DNA from: Nitrososphaerales archaeon TH5894
Lineage (GTDB): Archaea > Thermoproteota > Nitrososphaeria > Nitrososphaerales > Nitrososphaeraceae
Direction: 5' to 3'
Assembly: GCA_014523485.1 (NCBI GenBank)
Contig: JAATVK010000055.1
Span: 1-16,705 of the forward strand
DNA length: 16,705 nucleotides
The translations under genes were made by a program, and so were the position numbers. The notes beneath the pieces are model-generated. The model ran no database searches. It was given only the letters and a program-made list of their open reading frames with translations, and was not told where the DNA came from. Shown here piece after piece: positions 7,681 to 15,130 of this stretch (positions are counted from its first letter, which is position 1; every line of letters begins with the position of its first letter).

Positions 7681-8101
7681 TCAAAGCAATGTACTAGTGT
7701 ATGTAGTAACTGTTTGAGGAGGCTGTCCTTGTATTGAAGTTATCCAGCCAGTAGGAAGTTGGTTTACCACTGATGGTGTACTTGCAAATTGAGTTACATA
7801 AGGAAAAGGTGGGTCCATATTGAATAGTCTAAAATCACTATTTATTGCGACATCTCCTGGCAAACATGATACTCGAGAATCAGTGAATGTAGTATTTATT
7901 CTGCCAATATTTCCGAATAGTGTATAGTAATTACTTGCATTTATTGTAGTAATACCTGATCGACCTGGTTCATCTTGTGTTCCAGTAGGACGGAGTGGAC
8001 CTTGTATACTGAATTCCTTGTATCCCTCGGGGACCTGCTGCGCCAGTCGTTCCTGGCGGACCTTGGGGACCGGCTGGACCTGGGAGACCGGGAAGATCTG
8101 T
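7681..8101 (-). pseudogene. Decayed collagen-like (Gly-X-Y) surface protein gene
   Basis: On the minus strand, positions 8098-8009 read D-L-P then an uninterrupted Gly-X-Y run of nine triplets (GLPGPAGPQGPPGTTG, GAAGPRGIQGIQ). The frame then breaks: replacing T by GGT (a 2-nt deletion) restores Gly-X-Y, continuing IQGPLRPTGTQDEPGRSGIT. In this part two expected glycines are Arg and Asp, each one base away from GGT. About 85 residues of a non-collagen C-terminal domain follow (VSCLPGDVAINSDFRLF, then PTGWITSIQGQPPQ), ending at TGA 7681. Upstream, a stop at 8102-8104 precedes the repeat with no start codon, so the signal peptide and N-terminal part are lost. Collagen-like proteins with a beta-rich C-terminal domain are typical cell-surface proteins. 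The G+C of the Gly-X-Y part is far above its surroundings, a coding constraint and not necessarily transfer. Confidence 0.8.
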
Positions 8102-8144
8102 TTAGTATCTTTTTTAATAAATATTTAATTAATTCATTAATAAA

Positions 8145-8197
8145 TTGCCATAGTCCTATAAGGAAATATCATAACAATAGAGAGGATGCTATGACAA
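8145..8197. repeat. Hairpin element of the CATAG family, 5' of collagen relic
   Basis: The left arm TTGCCATAGTCCT (8145-8157) and the right arm AGGATGCTATGACAA (8183-8197) pair through TTGYCATAG/CTATGACAA with one mismatch, plus AGGA/TCCT after a 2-base offset. It sits about 45 bases upstream (minus-strand sense) of the truncated 5' end of the collagen-like pseudogene. It is the most diverged paired member. Confidence 0.55.
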
Positions 8198-8282
8198 AAT
8201 GATGAAATGATATTTGTCTATACTTGTCTATGGTATATTCTTCTTGGTAAATATAGTATATAATAATTGAATACAAATTAAA

Positions 8283-8340
8283 TGCCATAGTCTGAACTGG
8301 TAGTAGAAGTTACTCCATGACTATGATTCAGACTATGACA
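8283..8340. repeat. Hairpin element, unit B
   Basis: TGCCATAGTCTGAA (8283-8296) pairs with TTCAGACTATGACA (8327-8340), 14 bp with one mismatch. An extra CATGACTATGA-type sequence in the loop partly repeats the right arm. The conserved second block follows at 8406-8444. Confidence 0.7.
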
Positions 8341-8405
8341 TATTATGACTTAATGCTTATGCCAAATGTCTTCGAATTTGGACTATAATACAGTTAGTAC
8401 CAATT

Positions 8406-8444
8406 ATATTTATTAATTCTTGAAATTCTCATTCTATGTTTTGA
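8406..8444. repeat. Second conserved block of unit B
   Basis: ATATTTATTAATTCTTGAAA continues into TTCTCATTCTATGTTTTGAA. It matches the unit C block at nearly every position over about 39 bases and the shorter unit A block over about 25. Confidence 0.65.
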
Positions 8445-8462
8445 ATATATTATTTAAAAATA

Positions 8463-8474
8463 TTGTTGTCATAG
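8463..8474. repeat. Solitary arm TTGTTGTCATAG
   Basis: The 12 bases are identical to the left arm of unit C (8584-8595), 121 bases away, and the same pyrimidine-C step follows. No complementary right arm is found nearby, so this looks like a half element. Confidence 0.6.
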
Positions 8475-8583
8475 TCTTTCAATTTACATAAATCAATAGG
8501 ATACAGTTTGAATATATTATCTATTTATTAACATCTATCTATTAATGAGATAAATCTTCTTTAAGATTAGATTTGAAATAAAT

Positions 8584-8650
8584 TTGTTGTCATAGCCTTA
8601 ACGTATTATTGATGCAAACAATCTTGTTGTTAAGTTTACTATGACAACAA
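8584..8650. repeat. Hairpin element, unit C
   Basis: TTGTTGTCATAG (8584-8595) pairs perfectly with CTATGACAACAA (8639-8650). After a small internal loop the inner TTAA/TTAA steps can also pair. The second conserved block follows at 8723-8762. Confidence 0.7.
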
Positions 8651-8722
8651 AAATTGGTTACTTGATCTTTGGTGTCATTGTATAATTCGGGGTTAATGAC
8701 TAAATCACATATTGCTTAGAAT

Positions 8723-8762
8723 ATATTTATTAATATCTTAAATTCTCATTCTATGTTCTGAA
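8723..8762. repeat. Second conserved block of unit C
   Basis: ATATTTATTAATATCTTAAA continues into TTCTCATTCTATGTTCTGAA. It is almost identical to the unit B block. Its distance from the hairpin end is 73-89 bases, depending on the edge used. Confidence 0.65.
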
Positions 8763-9044
8763 ATTAATCTCTATTTTTATAATTAAAATAATTTTCTTGT
8801 TTTAGTTAAAATATTCTATTATTTTAAAATTAAAAAAATGGGGGCATGTTATGATGGATTGTTAAAACAAGTTACAATTTAATCTTGATAATATAATTTT
8901 AAACTCAACTAATGATCTAACAAATTACAATACTTTATTATTTTATTACGAAAACCATTCTTATCAATCGCCTATATTATAATCAGTTAAATCATTTCCA
9001 AATAAATTAAAATAGTAGAATGTTGTAAATATATTAGATAGAAA

Positions 9045-9179
9045 TTGGGTTGTGAATTATTTACTATAGGAATTGTCGCAGGTTTAACTTTAACAGCAGC
9101 AGCCTTAGTATTTCAATTCTTCAGTGATAGAGGGAAAGAATTCCAAAAATTAACAAATGAATTGGAAATAAATAATTAA
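9045..9179 (+). CDS. Candidate 44-residue single-helix membrane protein
   Basis: A TTG start opens MGCELFTIGIVAGLTLTAAA, followed by LVFQFF and a charged tail SDRGKEFQKLTNELEINN, ending in TAA at 9177-9179. Residues about 5-26 make one clean membrane helix rich in Ala, Gly, Thr and Leu, followed by a positively and negatively charged cytoplasmic-type tail. Composition is clearly unlike the surrounding Ile/Asn/Tyr-rich noise frames. An in-frame TAG lies two codons before the TTG, and no ATG exists, so TTG is the only standard start. It is followed by a 13-bp dyad at 9202-9229. The function is unknown. Confidence 0.5.
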   Translation: MGCELFTIGIVAGLTLTAAALVFQFFSDRGKEFQKLTNELEINN

Positions 9180-9201
9180 TAAAGTAAAATAATAATTATA
9201 A

Positions 9202-9229
9202 TATAACAAGATGTACACATCTTATTATA
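9202..9229. repeat. 13-bp dyad with 2-base centre
   Basis: TATAACAAGATGT (9202-9214) and ACATCTTATTATA (9217-9229) are inverted copies with one mismatch. The centre of only two bases fits a protein-binding dyad better than a hairpin. It begins 22 bases after the stop of the small membrane protein and lies about 200 bases before the next gene. Confidence 0.45.
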
Positions 9230-9398
9230 ACGAATATAACAATAAAGAGTGAATTGATTATATAATAAATGATCAAATATCATGATAAATAATAAAAGAT
9301 ATACCAACAATCAGATAGTGAATCTATCTAATTCTTATGAATATATTGAATTTTCTCTATTTAATAGGCACAATGTAAAGTCTGAATATTTTAGAATC

Positions 9399-9408
9399 TA
9401 TATAATAT
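9399..9408 (+). promoter_or_regulatory. TATA box for the gene at 9429
   Basis: CTATATAATA is centred about 26 bases before the ATG at 9429, the spacing expected for archaeal leaderless transcription. No purine-rich ribosome site is seen between it and the ATG. Confidence 0.5.
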
Positions 9409-9428
9409 GCTAGAGAAAATAATACAAT

Positions 9429-9800
9429 ATGATAAATAAAAAACTTTTTAACAATAATTACAACGATACCAAAAAATTTGCAGTTAATGAGGGTATTCTT
9501 CAATGGCTAGCTTTTCAAAAACAAGAGAATGAAGAAAAGATACACTCATCAAATACTCAAATCGAAAATAAGTATTATAAAATTTCAATTGACTGTATCA
9601 ATTTATGTAATAATTTAATTGAAGATCACAAAGATCTTCAAAAAGTTTATGAAGAAATTTGTAAAAAAATTGGAATATTAGAAAAAAAATATAGAAATAC
9701 AAAGGTAAGATTAGAAAAAGAGATAATTTTTTTAAATATAGAAAATTGGAAAAAAATTAAAAAGAAAATCAAGCTAGAACTTGATAATAAATTTAGTTGA
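9429..9800 (+). CDS. Hypothetical coiled-coil protein
   Basis: A 123-residue, Lys/Glu/Ile/Asn-rich protein with an ATG start. From about residue 25 to the end it is almost entirely predicted helix with heptad-like spacing, for example EEICKKIGILEKKYRNTK and EKEIIFLNIENWKKIKKK. Three Cys are present, two close together in ISIDCINLCNNL. No signal peptide or membrane segment is visible. No family is recognised. A TATA box 26 bases upstream supports expression as its own leaderless transcript. It could be a structural or partner-binding protein, but nothing in the sequence shows which. Confidence 0.65.
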   Translation: MINKKLFNNNYNDTKKFAVNEGILQWLAFQKQENEEKIHSSNTQIENKYYKISIDCINLCNNLIEDHKDLQKVYEEICKKIGILEKKYRNTKVRLEKEIIFLNIENWKKIKKKIKLELDNKFS

Positions 9801-9958
9801 ATTCAACTACTATATATAATAATTTAATTTATTGCTTTTAAGTAGGATTATAACAATATAAAAATGTGTTTGGTATTACAGTTGATGAAATATTATCTAA
9901 AATAACAAAATGAAATATCTATATAACAAGAATATGTTGATATGTATTAAGGAAAAAC

Positions 9959-9966
9959 GATATATA
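9959..9966 (+). promoter_or_regulatory. TATA-like box for the UspA gene
   Basis: GATATATA lies 36-43 bases before the ATG at 10002, which would give a start site about 10-15 bases upstream of the coding region. No other good TATA match lies closer. Confidence 0.4.
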
Positions 9967-10001
9967 CCAATGATCTTGCATATTCGATAACTGAACTTAA
10001 T

Positions 10002-10469
10002 ATGTCTACTGATAACAGCACATTTTTCAAAATATTGATAGCAATTGATGGTTCGGAGAAATCTATGAAAGCAGCAGAATATGCCATAGACAATATAGCA
10101 ATTAATCAAAAAGCAAATGTACAATTGATTGTAGTTACAGTTATAGAACTTAATCTATCAACCTTTTTAACAGCACCTACCTTCGGATTAGAAGAGCATG
10201 AAGGAAAAAGGAAACAAGCTAAGGAGTGGCTAGGCAATATTGAAAAATTAATTCAACAGAAGGATAAAAATATTGAATTTAAATCGTATATTCTGGACGA
10301 TCCTACATTAAAAGTAAGTTCTATAGTAATAAACCATGCTGAAAGTGAGAATGTTAATTTAATAGTAGTTGGAAATCGAGGTAGAAAAGGTTTTAAAAGA
10401 ATGTTATTGGGAAGCGTCGCATCAGACATTGTAACTTATGCTCACTGTCCAGTTTTAGTAGTAAAATAA
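10002..10469 (+). CDS. Universal stress protein (UspA family), ATP-binding type
   Basis: A 155-residue, single Usp domain of normal length. The N-terminal strand and loop ILIAIDGSEKSMKAAEYA, the central VVVT-type strand and the C-terminal G-x2-G-x9-G-S pattern (GNRGRKGFKRMLLGSVA, about 128-144) are all present, followed by CPVLVVK. That glycine pattern marks the ATP-binding subgroup. Members of the family are cytoplasmic dimers that respond to starvation and oxidative or other stress; the exact role of this one is unknown. Nitrososphaerales often carry many copies. A second, broken copy lies 350 bases downstream on the opposite strand. Start choice: the ATG gives the standard N-terminus a few residues before the first strand. 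Confidence 0.93.
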   Translation: MSTDNSTFFKILIAIDGSEKSMKAAEYAIDNIAINQKANVQLIVVTVIELNLSTFLTAPTFGLEEHEGKRKQAKEWLGNIEKLIQQKDKNIEFKSYILDDPTLKVSSIVINHAESENVNLIVVGNRGRKGFKRMLLGSVASDIVTYAHCPVLVVK

Positions 10470-10817
10470 TGAAATTGTATATATTATCGTTAAAACATTT
10501 CTGACTTTTTAAAAGTAAAATAAACAGGATTATATAGAAAGATACATTTGTAGTCCTTGATATTAAAAGCAGAATTTTATAATTAAAAGTTACCTGAAAA
10601 ATATACTGATAAAAAATGCAATACTTTGATGAAAGATAGTATTTTTATTTATTTTTTAAATAATCTTTACTCATAGATTAGAAATAGAATATTCACAGCT
10701 TTTAAAATCCTTTCAATTACAGAAGAGTATATAACTTAATAGAAGGATGCTGTATTCAATAGTATTTGCAAATCAAATAAATAAATAATTAATTAATTAA
10801 TTAATTAATACATATTG
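10470..10817. other. AT-rich spacer with simple repeats
   Basis: No gene is seen between the two convergent UspA genes. The right end holds AATA units at about 10775-10786 leading into an AATT tandem run (10787-10808). T-rich runs around 10642-10660 could end transcription of the intact UspA gene. Confidence 0.55.
10787..10808. repeat. AATT tandem repeat
   Basis: AATT is repeated about 5.5 times without error, just downstream of the UspA pseudogene's original stop. A similar shorter run is at about 15008-15022. Confidence 0.8.
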
Positions 10818-11234
10818 TCAAAATATCTCTTTCGTAACTAAAATTTGATAATTTGAATATGTGACTACATCTGAAACTGTCTTTCTAATAATAATTTCTT
10901 AAATCCTGATTTTCCTCTTGTCCCTATAACTATTAAATTAAACCTTTCTTGTTAGGCATATTATTTCACCATAAACAGCCAATCCTGTTAATATAATAAC
11001 TTTCATTAAAAATTCAATATTTGGATTTTCCTCCTTCACTAAATCTTCTATTCTCTTAAACCAATCTCTAGTTTTTTCTTTTGCATTCTCAATAATAATA
11101 TCAATTTGTTTAGGTGTTACAAAGCCAGTAAAATTAACAGATTCAGTAAAATTATTATCAATGCTAATAACTACTTGAGCCGCATGAAACAAGGAAGGGT
11201 TCTGAGCCATATAGGGATTAATTTTGAAAATCAT
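10818..11234 (-). pseudogene. Decayed universal stress protein gene
   Basis: The largest open piece (10938-11234) encodes TRDWFKRIEDLVKEENPNIEF, which aligns with KEWLGNIEKLIQQKDKNIEF of the intact UspA at 10002, including the spacing to the middle of the domain. The frame then breaks near 10965 and an in-frame TAA follows. A second frame supplies ERFNLIVIGTRGKSGFKKLLL, the UspA ATP-binding motif. A third frame gives TVSDVVTYSNYQILVTKE, the family's C-terminus, ending at TGA 10818. At least two frameshifts and one stop therefore separate recognisable parts in correct order. The N-terminal strand with the DGS loop is missing. A piece at 11384-11449 (VGGVEYAIKDIITHM) may come from the lost N-terminus but is too weak to assign. 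The gene is certainly non-functional if the sequence is right. Confidence 0.8.
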
Positions 11235-12262
11235 TGAATACTTGACATAAGAATTGTAAGCTCCTAAGTCTTGTAGAAAAGAAAAGAATCTATGATTTAT
11301 TTAATCATTTATTAATCTATATTAATAGTTAAAACTATACCATTCTATTTTAAAATTCTTTTTCCCATTCTTCTTTTCCTATACTCTCATATGAGTAATG
11401 ATATCTTTAATAGCATATTCAACACCACCGACTGTATTAGTAACCATGAATTAAATCATTGAACGTTATCTTGTATAATGTGCAATTAGTTTAACTCCTC
11501 TAATTTTCTAATATCTAAAGAGAAATCAAAACACATTCTATTCTATGTCAAGCCCTAAAATCCTTTTTTTATACCTAATAATAGAGCCTTTTCTCCAAAT
11601 CGACTATTATAAGAGAAAAATGCAAGGTAAAAAGAATTAAAAAATGTTAGATACAAACAATAAATTTGATAGAATAAACTAACTTTTATAGTAAAAATTT
11701 TCAAAATTGCAAATGTTTATATACTCTAGTTTAAAATCTTGTTTTTTTGTGTATTTATATCTACATATTTCAATGAAATAGAATGTTATTTAGTTAAATT
11801 TGACTTTGACTATCGTGTTGTAACCTATCAAAATAATAAAAAAGTTGATAAAATTTCTGGGTTCTAGATTCTCTAAAGCCTCGTATAATTTTTCTTATTT
11901 GCGTCTATTAACAAAAAGCTGCCTAGTTGAATAGATTTCTGAATTTGCGCATATACTGGCTGGCTCAATCTAGATTAATTAAAGGAAAATTATTGTACTT
12001 CGGAAAGATATCAAAACAATACCCTAAAAGCAATAATTACTTTTTCTCCAGTATAAACGAAAATCAAATCTTTATTTTTATATTTAAAATAAAAATAGTG
12101 AAGACAAATGCTGGATAATAACATGAAATGATTGATTACCTTGTAAAAACGAAAACCTTTTTTTCTGATGCTATTACAATTACGATTCAATTACGCGTAC
12201 AATGTTTCGTCAGATCGCTTGGTTTAAGTCTAGTAATGCTACATAGAGAAAATGTAGCAATA
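11235..12262. other. 1-kb spacer before polX
   Basis: No convincing gene is seen. On the minus strand, 11384-11449 reads MVTNTVGGVEYAIKDIITHM before a stop and might be the N-terminal relic of the UspA pseudogene. A plus-strand frame at 11927-12118 is basic and aromatic, has a TTG start and resembles nothing known. The open frame of polX extends upstream to 12128, but the extra 45 residues do not look like a PolX N-terminus. A TTTAAG at 12223-12228 is the best TATA candidate for polX. Confidence 0.5.
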
Positions 12263-14065
12263 ATGAGCAAGAATTCTGAAGTTGCCAAAATATTTCGAGA
12301 AATAGCATTTATTTTGCAGACAGCGGAAGAGAAGAAAAGCGAACCTAATACAATCTTTAAAATTAGATCATATAATAGAGCTGCAGAAGAAATACAAAAC
12401 TTATCTTCGGATATAGGCGACATATACGAAAAAGAACAACTAAAAGGATTGCTAAAAATCCCCTCAATTGGAAAGGCTATTGCTACAAAACTTGAAGAGT
12501 ATATTACAACAGGAAAGATACATTATTACGATGAACTAAAAGAGAAGTTGCCCGTAGATGTCAGTCAATTTTTCGGTTTGGAAGGTATAGGCCCAAAAAC
12601 AATAAAGATGCTGTATGATAATCTAGGAATCAAAAATATCTCTGATTTAGAAAAAGCTGCGTTAGAAGGTAAGATTAAAACTGTTCCTGGATTTTCTCAA
12701 AAGAAGGAAGAATTAATTCTAAAGAAAATTCAGTTTTTTAGAAAAGATGGAGGAAGACGACTGATTGGTGAAATCTATCCTTTGGTAAGGCGAATCGAGA
12801 AACGGCTTTCAGGAAATACTGGAGTAAAACAAGCAGTAGCTGTCGGTTCATTTAGACGAATGAAGGAAACTATAGGAGATATTGATTTTTTGGTGTCAGT
12901 TATGTCCGAAGAAGATGGTGATAATATAATTGATTATTTTGTAAATATGCCAGAAGTTAATGAGATAAGCGGAAGAGGATTATCTAAAGCATTTGTCAAA
13001 CTAAATAACGGGATTGATGCAGATTTACTTGTTGTACCTGAAGAGAGTTTTGGTGCAGCGATGCAATACTTTACCGGGAGTAAAGAACATGGAGTAGCTA
13101 TGAGAAAAATAGCCATATCTAAAGGTCTTCGTCTCAATGAGTGGGGGGTATTTGACAAACAGAACTGTAGAGTAGCTGGCGCTACTGAAGAAGGAGTATA
13201 TCAAATATTGGGCCTAGAATGGATTCCTCCAGAGATGCGAGAAAATAGAGGAGAAATAGAGCTAGCAAAAATAGGGAAAAATGGAATGGAAAAAGAAGAA
13301 GAGAAAGTAAGGCTGCCACAATTAATAGCATATGATGATTTGAAAGGAGACTTACAAGTTCATAGCAATAACACTGATGGCACAATGTCTATAGAAGATA
13401 TGGCATTAAATGCAAGAGACAAATTTGGATTGAGTTATATCGCAATCTCCGATCATACAAAAAGCTTGAGGCTTACTAATGGACTAGATGAAAACCAATT
13501 GTTAAATCAAGCAAATACAATTGCAGAACTAAATGACAAAATTAAGATGAATAATAATAACAAGCATTTTCGTATATTATCTTCTGCTGAAGTAAATATT
13601 CTAAAGGATGGTTCACTTGATATTTCAAATAATGTCTTGGACAAACTAGACATAGTAGGTGCTGCTATTCATTCTCACTTTTCTTTACCAATAGAGTTGC
13701 AGACAGCTAGACTCGTAAGTGCAGCTCAAAATCCTAGTATTGATATTATATTTCATCCCACAGGCAGAATTATTAATAGAAGAGAAGGATATCCTATCAA
13801 CATATCCAAATTGATTGAAGTAGCAAATGAATCCAATACCATCCTTGAAATTGACGCTCATTATGACCGGTTAGATTTAAAAGATGAATTCATACGAATG
13901 GCTGTTGAAAATAACGTTAAATTGGTAATTGATTCTGATGCTCATCATCCTCTACATTATGCTTTTCTAATTTTCGGTATAGGACAAGCCAGGAGAGGAT
14001 GGGCCAAGAAGGGTGATATCCTTAATACTCTATCAGCTAAAGGATTACTTGATAGCCTAAAGTAG
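12263..14065 (+). CDS. polX: Family X DNA polymerase with PHP exonuclease domain (PolX)
   Basis: A 600-residue protein that fills gaps in DNA repair and proofreads with its PHP domain. From the ATG at 12263: an N-terminal 8-kDa-type helical domain (about 1-95) with LLKIPSIGKAIATKLEEY, a second helix-hairpin-helix GLEGIGPKTIKMLYDN (105-120), the catalytic palm with GSFRR (195-199) and D206/D208 in GDIDFL, a third Asp in GIDADLLV (D252/D254), then YFTGSKEHGVAMR. The PHP domain (about 360-600) has GDLQVHSNNTDG, D397-H398, E443, H470/H472, HPTGR, D531 and DSDAHH (557-562). The first His of the usual HxH is Gln, as in some other PolX proteins; the remaining metal ligands are intact. A frame upstream to 12128 would add 45 atypical residues, so the internal ATG is preferred; the family's usual length of about 570-580 supports this. 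A small Asn run (430-433) lies in a PHP loop. It is a stand-alone gene. Confidence 0.95.
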   Translation: MSKNSEVAKIFREIAFILQTAEEKKSEPNTIFKIRSYNRAAEEIQNLSSDIGDIYEKEQLKGLLKIPSIGKAIATKLEEYITTGKIHYYDELKEKLPVDVSQFFGLEGIGPKTIKMLYDNLGIKNISDLEKAALEGKIKTVPGFSQKKEELILKKIQFFRKDGGRRLIGEIYPLVRRIEKRLSGNTGVKQAVAVGSFRRMKETIGDIDFLVSVMSEEDGDNIIDYFVNMPEVNEISGRGLSKAFVKLNNGIDADLLVVPEESFGAAMQYFTGSKEHGVAMRKIAISKGLRLNEWGVFDKQNCRVAGATEEGVYQILGLEWIPPEMRENRGEIELAKIGKNGMEKEEEKVRLPQLIAYDDLKGDLQVHSNNTDGTMSIEDMALNARDKFGLSYIAISDHTKSLRLTNGLDENQLLNQANTIAELNDKIKMNNNNKHFRILSSAEVNILKDGSLDISNNVLDKLDIVGAAIHSHFSLPIELQTARLVSAAQNPSIDIIFHPTGRIINRREGYPINISKLIEVANESNTILEIDAHYDRLDLKDEFIRMAVENNVKLVIDSDAHHPLHYAFLIFGIGQARRGWAKKGDILNTLSAKGLLDSLK

Positions 14066-14228
14066 TCAGACCGGAGCATTCATGATTAATGTGTGAGCAA
14101 AATAGAAACAGACTCCTATAATCTTTAACGTTCATACCGACCATAAAATCGTCTATCATTAAACTTGTATAATGAGAAATTATAGTACATAGTTCATCCC
14201 CTGTATATTCGGTTTTAAAATATTTCAT
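14037..14228 (-). CDS. Possible 63-residue Cys/His-containing protein
   Basis: An ATG frame on the minus strand overlaps the last 29 bases of polX tail-to-tail. It encodes MKYFKTEYTGDELCTIISHY, a methionine-rich middle (SLMIDDFMVGMNVKDY) and a tail with CSHINHEC. The C-x-H-x2-H-x-C arrangement could bind metal. Composition is more protein-like than most spacer frames, and a TATA-like TTTTATC lies roughly 30 bases upstream. However, the frame is short, no family is recognised and the overlap region is constrained by polX. Confidence 0.3.
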   Translation of the reverse strand: MKYFKTEYTGDELCTIISHYTSLMIDDFMVGMNVKDYRSLFLFCSHINHECSGLTTLGYQVIL

Positions 14229-14417
14229 AATTGGTTCTGTATTTTTAGATGATAAAAGTAATCAACAGGAATTTAACAAAGATAAACAAAATATTTCTCT
14301 ATATAACTACTAAATATTTGAAAGGTTATAGAATGGTTTCTTTATAAATTTAAATAATAATTTTATTGAATACAGTACACGATCTAAGAAAATAAATTAT
14401 TTAACAAGTTTATATTA

Positions 14418-14732
14418 TTGATATTGTTGGATAGAGAAGAAATTCTTAGAAGTTTATTTACTAAGGCCATTGAAGATACGATAGAAACTTTACCTTATAC
14501 AATTCAAGTATTTCAGGACCCATTAAGTGATTTAAAGAAAACAGTAACCAACGATCTGGATTTTCTTTTAGGAGCATTCTTTGCACAAGTACTTTTGTTT
14601 TATTCTGTTTATTGTTCAAACAACAAAGACATCAATCCAACAATTGAAGAATCACAGCAATTTAATTATGAATTATTTTCGAAAGCAGAAGAATATAAAA
14701 CTATGATTAGACAATTAATGATTAATGAATAA
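14418..14732 (+). CDS. Hypothetical helical protein
   Basis: A 104-residue protein from a TTG start, with further TTG codons at 14424 and 14427 as alternatives; the best choice is unclear and would change the length by two or three residues. The sequence is acidic and helical: LDREEILRSLFTKAIEDTIE, then YTIQVFQDPLSDLKKTV, then a hydrophobic segment DFLLGAFFAQVLLFYSVYC (about 46-65) that is amphipathic rather than a clear membrane helix, then a polar tail. There is one Cys and no signal peptide. The codon pattern and composition look genuine. The family is not recognised, and its neighbours give no functional clue. Confidence 0.6.
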   Translation: MILLDREEILRSLFTKAIEDTIETLPYTIQVFQDPLSDLKKTVTNDLDFLLGAFFAQVLLFYSVYCSNNKDINPTIEESQQFNYELFSKAEEYKTMIRQLMINE

Positions 14733-14918
14733 TACTTAAAGTTATCAATTAGATTCTAAAGGAAAGATAAAAGAAGATAGTAATAGTTTTTGTGTTACTT
14801 ATAAGTTACTTAATAATCAATATAATCTCTACAGAAATAAATTTGAATTTATTAATCCATAATTCACTAAATAGATGTTTAAAATATCGTATAATACTCC
14901 AGATAATTGTGATATTCT

Positions 14919-14938
14919 AAAATAAAATAAAATAAAAT
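14919..14938. repeat. AAAAT pentanucleotide tandem repeat
   Basis: Four perfect AAAAT units, followed by a degenerate continuation AAATT. Confidence 0.75.
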
Positions 14939-15100
14939 TAAATTAAAAGAGATATCAAATATAAATTAAAAAATATTTGTTCCTTCTGCAAATATAATAC
15001 TCGGAATAATTAATTAATTAATTCGTTATTTAGATAAAGTATTTATTATCAAAAGGTAGAAAAGCTAAATTTAGTTTATATCGATAGTTGTACCATATTT

Positions 15101-15109
15101 TTTATATAT
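15101..15109 (+). promoter_or_regulatory. TATA box for the secreted protein gene
   Basis: TTTATATAT is centred about 26 bases before the ATG at 15131, giving a leaderless or near-leaderless transcript. It is among the best-placed archaeal TATA elements in the window. Confidence 0.55.
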
Positions 15110-15130
15110 TATTTTCTTTTTAGCATATGT

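Larger units (their letters stand above)
8102..9044. other. Repeat-rich spacer with hairpin units
   Basis: No intact gene is seen. The spacer holds three more inverted repeats of the CATAG family (8145-8197, 8283-8340, 8584-8650), one solitary arm (8463-8474) and two copies of the AAATTCTCATTCT block. A short frame starting at 8641 reads MTTKIGYLIFGVIV and then stops. It resembles the beginning of a signal peptide and could be a relic, but is too short to judge. The end from about 8840 has weak similarity to the 3' flank of the collagen-like pseudogene. Confidence 0.6.
14733..15130. other. AT-rich spacer with simple repeats and promoter
   Basis: No gene is seen. It contains AAAAT four times in tandem at 14919-14938, an AATT run near 15008-15022, and at its end the TATA box of the secreted protein gene. 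Confidence 0.6.

Noticed and set aside
7975..8202. Plus-strand open frame with LGD repeats
   Set aside because: It is the antisense of the collagen Gly-X-Y run; the periodic LGD/LDLGD pattern is a by-product of that repeat.
3036..11468. 14-base exact repeat AATCATTGAACGTT at about 3036 and 11455
   Set aside because: It has only two copies with unrelated flanks. An exact repeat of this size is not striking in 16.7 kb of AT-rich DNA.
11927..12118. 63-residue plus-strand frame before polX
   Set aside because: It has a TTG start, a basic/aromatic composition and a poly Ile/Phe/Lys tail, with no similarity to known proteins. It is probably chance.
12128..12262. Extended N-terminus of PolX
   Set aside because: The 45 extra residues do not resemble any PolX domain. 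The ATG at 12263 gives the usual N-terminus (MSKNSEVAKIFREIAFIL) and a near-normal family length.
12934..13385. Minus-strand open frames inside polX
   Set aside because: They are antisense shadows of a well-supported gene.
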